A DNA stretch of 64,000 nucleotides from Candidatus Nitrosocosmicus oleophilus (GTDB taxonomy: Archaea > Thermoproteota > Nitrososphaeria > Nitrososphaerales > Nitrososphaeraceae): NCBI RefSeq assembly GCF_000802205.1, contig NZ_CP012850.1, forward strand, positions 434,001 to 498,000, written 5' to 3'. Positions within the stretch are counted from its first letter, which is position 1. The number at the start of each line of letters is the position of its first letter. Both the position numbers and the translations under genes were made by a program. The notes beneath the pieces are model-generated. The model made no database searches, was not told the DNA's origin, and saw only the letters and a list, made by a program, of their open reading frames with translations. Shown one piece after another: positions 60,201 to 64,000 of this stretch.

Positions 60201-63200
60201 TCTACCAAGTCCATCAAAGGTATGCTCAGTGATAGAGCCCAATGCGTCTACAGTAAAACGAATCTGGTTGACTTTATTATACACAAAGTGCGTAGGACGA
60301 TTTCTGGGATCGGATTGCAAGGGGTTTACTGCCGCAGCGATTGTTCTTTCGTCATATTGAGTTAGTGTCGACAGGTGGAGGGACGAAGCAAAGCGGGTAT
60401 TTGTAAGCAAATTGCCATTAGCATCGTATACATTTTCTGTGACGTTACCAAGTGGATCAATTACAAAGCGAAGACGCCCTTCTAGATCGTAGACATTATG
60501 GGTAACCTGGTTTTCATCGTCATTTCGCAAAGAAACGAGTACGGCAGTAACATCAGCTTCCGTCAAAGAATCATTGGTAAAGGAAGCCCGTCGTGCGAAC
60601 CTTGTTGTTGTTACGACATTGTCCAATGCATCGTATATATTTTCAGTCACCGAACCTGTAGCAGTGATTGCAAAGCGAAGACGATTAGCACCGTCATATA
60701 CACGACGGATAATATAGTCATATTTGGAGGGCAAACCCTGTAATGCTGCCGAAATGGCGCTTTCGTTGTACTGTAACAACTCGGGCCGTTTGGCCCAGAG
60801 CCTGGTCATAACTATATTACCTAGCGAATCATAGATAGTCTCCTCAATAGAACCCAATGCATTGATAGTAAAGCGCAGTTGGTTCACTGCATTGTAAGCA
60901 TAATGCGTCAACCTGTTGTCTGAGTTATTGCGGTCGACCGCAGATTCGATAGCGATTTCTGTATACTCTAGTAGTTCAGGGCGAATGGCAAACTGCAGTA
61001 TTGCTACGACGTTGCCAGATGTATCATATAATCTCTCATTTACAGATCCAAAAGAATCAACTGTAAAGTGCTGGCGGTTGTTACCATCATATGTCATGAA
61101 TGTGCGCTGCAAGCCCACCAAACTAATAGGATCGTCGTCATCATATCCCAAAGTACGTAACATCTGTTTGATTTCCTCCACTCTAATACCAGACAAAGAG
61201 GGCTCTTCTAGAGCTGAAATAATGGCTTCAGGTGTAAACCTGTCGTATGTACGCTTTTCAATAATGTTATAGTCGATGTCGTAACGATTCTCATCAACGA
61301 TCCAACCTGTGGTGGCGTCTACAGATTTAAGACTAAAACGTAGTTGATTATCACCGTCATATACTATATGGGTGCGTTTATCGCCAGGCATGGGTGCAGG
61401 GTTTGTGATTGAATCAATGGTCACATCACCTAGTCCTTCAAGAGCGATAGATGGTAGCCGATCGAGGTAGTGATGACTGTAAACCATTTGGCCTTTTGCA
61501 TCATACCGGCTATCAACAACCTCTCCCAATGCACTAATGCTTCTCGTAAGATGGCCAGTCGCATCATAGATCCGCCATGTGCTGTTACCGTTGCGATCAA
61601 TAAGGCGTGTCAGATGACCAGCCACATCGTAACGATAATGCGTTACAAGGTTGAGTGCTCCTGAAGGGCCAGCATTAAACACAGAGTTTGGTGCAAATAT
61701 TTCTTTTAATCGTCGGCCCAGATTGTCAAATTCATATAATATCACATGCTGATTAGGGATCGCGACGGTCCCACGTGCGACAGAGATAAGACGATCCAGA
61801 TCATCGTATGCATTTGTAAAACAAAGCTGTAACCCATCTGTTGCTGACGCATCCAAAACGACTCTTCTCATACGACCTTTACGGTCATAACTATATGTTG
61901 TAAATCGTTCTATGGCAGTCCCATTCGCCTCGGTAACCTCAATTTGCTGGCCGAAAGCATCGAACCTAAATAGTGTAACTAGATTCATGCCCTCTGGGTC
62001 CACCTGCTTTTTAACTACATAATTCCGCTGATTGTAACTGAAGCGAGTCACCGTCCCACGTGCATCTATCATCGCTATCTTACGGCCACTCTTATCGTAA
62101 ACTGTTTGAGAGATTATTTGACCCAGAGGATCAACTATGCTGGTCGGCTTGCCATCTAGGTTATATTCATAATATATAACATTACCTCGTCCATCTGTGA
62201 GGCTTCTCGTTTCACCGTGCCGTGTCTTTGAAGTAGTTATTTGCCGTCCTTCTGGAGTGGTTACCATCACGATACGATTTGTCTCGTCATATGTATACAC
62301 AGTCTCGTTTCTAAGTGCATCAATCAGGCGATACTCGCGACCGAAAGCATCAAAATCAGTGCGCATTACATGTTGCAACGGATCTTTTATCTCAACGCTT
62401 CTACCATTATCAGGATAAAACTTTGTAGTTACCCAACCCAATGCGTCAATCGATCGAATAATACGACCGAAAGCATCAAATTCCAACCGTGTATTTGAGT
62501 TAATTCCCCCCACATCTTCGGTCTGCGATACTAAGTGTCCGACCAGATCGTAATCGAACTGGCTGGTAGTGCTCTGACCTTTCTGAGTAGATTGCACTCT
62601 GGCAACCAACTCTTGAAAGTCGTTATAGATATTCTCTGTAAATCCTTCTTCTGAATCTTCCTGTTTTACTAGCTGGCCACGACGATCATATTCATACCGG
62701 GTGATCTGATCAGCACTTGGGTTGGCAATCAAAGACAACATATCAAATAAGGATTGATCGGCCAATCCACCACCCTCACCACTTCCGCTATCTCTATAGA
62801 GTAACTGATTCATGTTAATATTGTTCAGAAGTGCAGCATAGCGATGAACCTGTTCTGGTTGCCCGAAACTGTTGTAAAAAGTTTCGGACACTTCACCGGC
62901 AAGACTACTGTCCTCCTCATATCCAACGACATTAACCGAATGGGTTTGTCGATTCTCACGGTCATAATAATAAATAGTCAAGTTGCCATTAGCATCAATG
63001 CTTCGCACCAATTGACCTAGCGTGTCGTATGCGTAGGAAGTACCATATTCACGTATTGCCTGCTCTATTCTCTCCGGAGTTGGGTTCGCCCCTAGCCAGG
63101 CATCGCCTTCGCCTCCCAAACTCGCCGTTACCTCGTTATAGGCGTTATAAAAAGTACGCTGTGCGCGTTCTTCGTCAGTACCTCTTGCTGTGATCACACG

Positions 63201-64000
63201 GATAAGGCGACCAACCGGGTCGTACTCATTGTGTGTCAGCGTTGATCCGTCATGCCCTGTGACCTCTAGAATCCTCCCAAAGTTATCATATTGTACAAAG
63301 GATACAAGATGAGGTATCCCTGCCCTGTTTTTTAAGGAATCTAAAGAGTCCGTTTCTGTAACAACTACCGGCGACATGTATCGCAGTGTTCGCTGGGTAT
63401 TAAGCGCGTCATTGTATATCGTCTCAGTCAGAAATTGCTGCTCGTCTACGGATCCAGTTACACGGGCCTGTTTATCATAATATAGGTAACTTCGCAGCCC
63501 GCTTGTATCGACAGGTAGCCATGCCGAGACTTGATTGCTCCCCACAGACTGATTGGGGGTCACCATGGCCTGCTTGTGAATTCGTAATGACAGAGTTCTT
63601 TCAGTCGATTTACCGTTGGGATTAATGACCTGAAAACGAATGCTGTAGAATCCTTCATAGCTACAAGCTCCAGTAATCGACCGAGTAATGGCATCAAACG
63701 ATAGCCCAGGCGGCAATCCTCCAAGTACTCGATAGATGAGCATTGATCCAATCGCTTCTGGGATTACATGGTTCACAGGTACATTTGCTACCAAGTCCAA
63801 CGGAGATAGTGTAATCCATTCAGGCCCTGCTCCGCCTCCTGTTTCTCCCCCATCTACTGTCTGCTCGTCTGATGAAGGGACTGGAAGGAAATTGAAAGGT
63901 AAAGTAATATCAGAGGCTCCACCGCGGTCATCTTCGACACGCAGGGCTATGCTTTCATTAGTTACTGCTAAAGGAGGGTTTCCACGCAACGTACATTTAT
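51204..64000 (-). CDS. Giant RHS/YD-repeat protein with LysM and toxin-like C-terminus, N-terminus outside window
   Basis: At least 4,261 codons from a TTG at 63989; the frame is open past the right edge, so the true start is outside. Order (residues counted from 63989): Ig-like (He_PIG) segment GLPPGLSFDAITRSITG near 90-107; YD repeats from about 160 to 3,380 (typical YDxxGRLxxxxDxxGN), including, near 900-1,950, a dozen units of about 75 residues sharing RLRFTINALGSIxExxYD; LysM (RHVVQKGESLFDIAEVNYGD, about 3405-3450); proline run IPPPPPEEP; Gly-rich hydrophobic stretch; four 22-residue repeats (about 3736-3822); a coiled-coil part and a Gly/Pro linker; and a toxin-like end with TTNPARAAHLLRLY. 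The canonical RHS core-end motif (DPxGL) was not seen. Confidence 0.9.
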   Translation of the reverse strand, partial: KCTLRGNPPLAVTNESIALRVEDDRGGASDITLPFNFLPVPSSDEQTVDGGETGGGAGPEWITLSPLDLVANVPVNHVIPEAIGSMLIYRVLGGLPPGLSFDAITRSITGACSYEGFYSIRFQVINPNGKSTERTLSLRIHKQAMVTPNQSVGSNQVSAWLPVDTSGLRSYLYYDKQARVTGSVDEQQFLTETIYNDALNTQRTLRYMSPVVVTETDSLDSLKNRAGIPHLVSFVQYDNFGRILEVTGHDGSTLTHNEYDPVGRLIRVITARGTDEERAQRTFYNAYNEVTASLGGEGDAWLGANPTPERIEQAIREYGTSYAYDTLGQLVRSIDANGNLTIYYYDRENRQTHSVNVVGYEEDSSLAGEVSETFYNSFGQPEQVHRYAALLNNINMNQLLYRDSGSGEGGGLADQSLFDMLSLIANPSADQITRYEYDRRGQLVKQEDSEEGFTENIYNDFQELVARVQSTQKGQSTTSQFDYDLVGHLVSQTEDVGGINSNTRLEFDAFGRIIRSIDALGWVTTKFYPDNGRSVEIKDPLQHVMRTDFDAFGREYRLIDALRNETVYTYDETNRIVMVTTPEGRQITTSKTRHGETRSLTDGRGNVIYYEYNLDGKPTSIVDPLGQIISQTVYDKSGRKIAMIDARGTVTRFSYNQRNYVVKKQVDPEGMNLVTLFRFDAFGQQIEVTEANGTAIERFTTYSYDRKGRMRRVVLDASATDGLQLCFTNAYDDLDRLISVARGTVAIPNQHVILYEFDNLGRRLKEIFAPNSVFNAGPSGALNLVTHYRYDVAGHLTRLIDRNGNSTWRIYDATGHLTRSISALGEVVDSRYDAKGQMVYSHHYLDRLPSIALEGLGDVTIDSITNPAPMPGDKRTHIVYDGDNQLRFSLKSVDATTGWIVDENRYDIDYNIIEKRTYDRFTPEAIISALEEPSLSGIRVEEIKQMLRTLGYDDDDPISLVGLQRTFMTYDGNNRQHFTVDSFGSVNERLYDTSGNVVAILQFAIRPELLEYTEIAIESAVDRNNSDNRLTHYAYNAVNQLRFTINALGSIEETIYDSLGNIVMTRLWAKRPELLQYNESAISAALQGLPSKYDYIIRRVYDGANRLRFAITATGSVTENIYDALDNVVTTTRFARRASFTNDSLTEADVTAVLVSLRNDDENQVTHNVYDLEGRLRFVIDPLGNVTENVYDANGNLLTNTRFASSLHLSTLTQYDERTIAAAVNPLQSDPRNRPTHFVYNKVNQIRFTVDALGSITEHTFDGLGRTICIERFAQRTQLGEYSEEAISAEVIPYRNHSANRIEQHVHDALDNIRYNVLRLSVEGENPLYQVSRQDMNALGQLVHITSYASAVPLLAINEETIAGAVGTGDLQRDRVLYFVFDQGGRQVYQLQTVSPDGNRLMYKVGAKEFDSFGQVVKSTEYATTVALDAFDKATVDAIMRNAGDSTRDRVYHYAYNALGRAIYALQTLNENKHQVIKQDYDTFGRIIRMTRCVNAIGSLANFNYLTIEAAVNATTSTNDRKSHYVNDIEGRNRFVLEADKPGQWTVSENRYDSFDNVIESRKYDRYISEAWITANDTTPTRGILEQDVFDKLATLGYNDVAPASLTNVQRSHFVYDRLNRLRFTINALGCIAENSYDALGDKTTTVQFALPLTLAEYTESAIAIAVDHSNPLNRIQHFVYDTIGQLRFTINVIEPNVGSAGKHSIEERRYDSLGRMTECRLYAATVGHLSSYVEADLAASVLTVADRTKDRLSMLFYDSAGRQVFIVEELQARLSRVGGPVGKYHVTKKIHNALGQLVQRIDYALPIDLMQFDKSLIESALVLDPANDRTTTYIHDAAGRIRFEIMADLSFLERKYDGLDQMTEFAHFDFKLSDNTLRTESEMIILRGDHAIGDSGTRGHASEFDAAGRLTIAVDALGNTERYEYNGFGDNLRWIDKNGNKFVYAYDRKGRKTLEATPSLKFKLRGEESNTDSPNRIIETRFQYDAFGNMIRKIEAANYVNNSVITEYSFDKIGRPTGTRYNGYYDIVTGSVEPEPDTTRFKPESSITYDSMGNMVHIGTRTDISAFQYMWKTYDCHGRVVHEINPLMKVTRYSYNLFGEQETVTRYSVTISPGTPQNGFYWTPGEIDPLLIRGYDENGNAMEDTLARTIRLSYDKLGRKVIVTHPTASFYSTHTPGNLGHSNYYRPNPDSVSGDLDAALTRYDYNTFGDVIKQRVRANNIVEWQDTSYTRDTMGRLIRCVDAAGYITITSYDPIGNLILQKELTGNEDGMNRITGFVYNALNQQIRTDRFGLRYTDANGVEHGVVYWDRDQGGGGGWINPDSDVATTVLSTTFDGYGKPLLVTDAGGNVTSFSYNALGHTVRIIEPTRIIAPLAANEEAAVDPFSDQISERLVTSIKIDLFGRTVWQEQSTLQDREDRRLIVNRYDAAGNLVSIKDAEGYVKHRSYDFAGRVVREAQTIRSQLGPLGINKHRIERRYVYDALGQLTDTLDVYQEGSEEMQSGKSVRYNAFGEIVEERYKWGPGNLDPASLNSARKARYDYDNAGHLVGKVAGDGYTIYSYNLLGQITREERRGNTIVTDGTYPKRITEYQYDVLGRTIMIRRPKFWADVAAGTETEYGYVTPYSDYTLDRWGNVLSTDEGGYEFVNGQPSLGFPFYRGYLYDDNNKVIYEHLGTQSFVSKSGITGNALISKRTFRDLLGNVVKEVDEAWDPQSEVLISSRTRHKEYNSVGQLIAEIDATTIKSEYAYNIYGERLGTRNAQGTVMFNRYDRNGNLLFYGVLRTTNANGDGEYNSHVGTGTVKRTYLKTFRYDQASRRFATRTFIDIGNAPWSYTWMDGRDLVVQQRDVMGRVTSCKFDPFGNKAEEIDTAGNQKRWIASTEDYIVGRIERILQPGSNGSFEYNDFGEVRYASVGNAITRYFYHDNGLIRQIVINPNTNFNNEETTYYSYDTHGQLVAESRQDNESTHINLISYDIQRRMSKVEGYSIQEGPRCDLRYAYDEWGNVRRIQAKFLYTGNDEPESSESYYDYDSEGRMLVSNGVLSDEGTIQLKERVSNSVRILYDNVGRRSEVERYFGRGFSPGLPPLSKWDIMGDQRYTYDDLGHLRLIEMRTRHTNVVIINENGQIPPTDQSGSGHWHTQSTRDVNLRGDVKRIQQWARNWISPNSMEVDPAPILLGTTNTSYFDDGQIHSSKYDALDPVNSTSILNNYDRRTGLLNYYDFTATRFDHVGVNTRFVYTYNYENGTYVVKQIHDRTFNLKTIKEYDALGRLTKESVDQLYPDASMSEGGLQDSDFPFTYFRDDRLYDYNAEGKIILKNTDLILTNSQGRLPDEKKGQQTYFYIGNRMVGTIGIGRLANGTKFDFADTIIKRYATPYWPGGTIEIGRPAIGMNYDYSYTPISDVSVSGTSRHVVQKGESLFDIAEVNYGDGALWHLIAYANGIADVEDPFKPLPDNEFGRAYEIPAAVRNTQTYNTFNLFGMADIIGNDRPIVIPPPPPEEPSIWETIGAYTLSLAVQVGVTAILSGVNVPIPISFGIGAASGNLTRQLMGIRAPNQEGIDWESVGLAALEGTAFSAAGSYGALSREIWQQSKTGFSGWTSGPGLNWSGIAGSLFNVGFDAFDRALSSPKAGPFSFGLGGLINSAYNPRSGWAIPGSGWSPGAGAFMYLYGTFISGLGAATYVWIRRRLEQPSLAVNPKQTLPTNSKEVQSLQWNIQRSGSKPDDNDDNDPIQNYIVPPISDEEVLSLSEQNPILIHGTVPLSDEEVLSLSEQNPILIHGTVPLSDEDMLELSEQNPILIHGTVPLSDEDMLELSEQNPILIHGTVPYKLDLTGTGRRPHATKEWKEYVQLLREKKRIDSELTAYLKTKEGSAAAAEQARLHANIQVAKANLTRLLGENVELKKRIIVAKKNRREAISELSEAGWNEYLSEVQAEISAREAVPAIRTMGAVRVFQGVSEGIGAGLLAPVPPLAYAVGLKAADDASTGVTQIWTGEQERTLFSKGASAGAEALGASEEWAHSFGEDLDFTVSMGISATPYIPTRYMPRIRSLPRSPGVPPKVPPGGTGGSRTGGDKVQGWEQFRGKAAEIQRESLTRYGLNPENALGGSRQILGHARSVTGVAQSEAVRRVQLIERLEQVARQHAQNFDDVLLQGDTAVLSRFLSPAELNQALGRGGLARATRGKYVERASRMTFAQDPLIQPHIEPGGYLGLRDVVGKGPRHAFADFFGTHGGLLSGMFIDITTNPARAAHLLRLYLEKGLIVTY
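52522..52785. repeat. Four tandem 66-bp units in the RHS gene
   Basis: Units start at 52522, 52588, 52654 and 52720 and encode 22 residues each (PLSDEEVLSLSEQNPILIHG and TV). Two variants: EEVLSLS twice, then EDMLELS twice, differing only in the middle of the unit. This pattern suggests stepwise duplication of single units followed by pair-wise copying. Confidence 0.95.

Overview
The window looks like the chromosome of an ammonia-oxidising archaeon of the Nitrososphaerales (Nitrosocosmicus/Nitrososphaera type). The evidence is the mix of archaeal information-processing genes (MCM, a GINS subunit, small RFC, aIF2-beta, TiaS, a group II thermosome, archaeosine-type QueC/QueE), a GrpE-DnaK-DnaJ set, a full urease locus with urea transporters, intron-bearing tRNA genes, AT-rich DNA, and MEDS and universal-stress proteins. 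The organism assignment is inference; no 16S rRNA or amo gene is present.

Layout. 1-3.3 kb: threonine synthase (cut by the left edge), hisI, tiaS and two tRNA genes with introns; the 3' end of tiaS runs into the initiator tRNA gene. 3.4-9.3 kb: an apparent grpE-dnaK-dnaJ-ABC ATPase operon, then aIF2-beta and an unknown gene. 9.4-13.5 kb: replication genes (mcm, GINS and, divergent, rfcS). 14.1-17.6 kb: queC/queE for the archaeosine precursor, and three zinc-ribbon proteins, one only 45 residues long. 17.7-20.3 kb: an NCS1 nucleobase permease and an NDH-2 dehydrogenase.

20.5-36.2 kb is a nearly continuous urea/metal block: a zinc/nickel-type ABC importer, ureD-G-F-E, a small unknown gene, a thermosome, ureC-B-A, an unknown gene, a UT-type urea channel, a sodium:solute (DUR3-like) symporter fused to a universal-stress domain, and a divergent Lrp-type regulator. 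Palindromes sit at the importer promoter and upstream of ureA. The likely logic is urea uptake by two systems, metal supply to a His-rich UreE, and hydrolysis to ammonia for oxidation.

36-51 kb is sparse: a lone ParB-like protein, secreted or membrane proteins, two disrupted membrane-protein genes (a TMEM175-like frameshift and an FUSC-like gene with an in-frame TGA), UspA, an isochorismatase-family hydrolase, a MEDS protein facing a ribbon-helix-helix-like protein, and long non-coding gaps.

51.2-64 kb is a single open frame of at least 4,261 codons on the minus strand, open at the right edge. It encodes a giant YD/RHS-repeat protein with an Ig-like domain, a LysM domain, four identical-length 22-residue repeats and a polymorphic-toxin-like C-terminus. 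Its base composition is clearly more GC-rich than the rest, which points to acquisition from bacteria. It is the most unusual element in the window.
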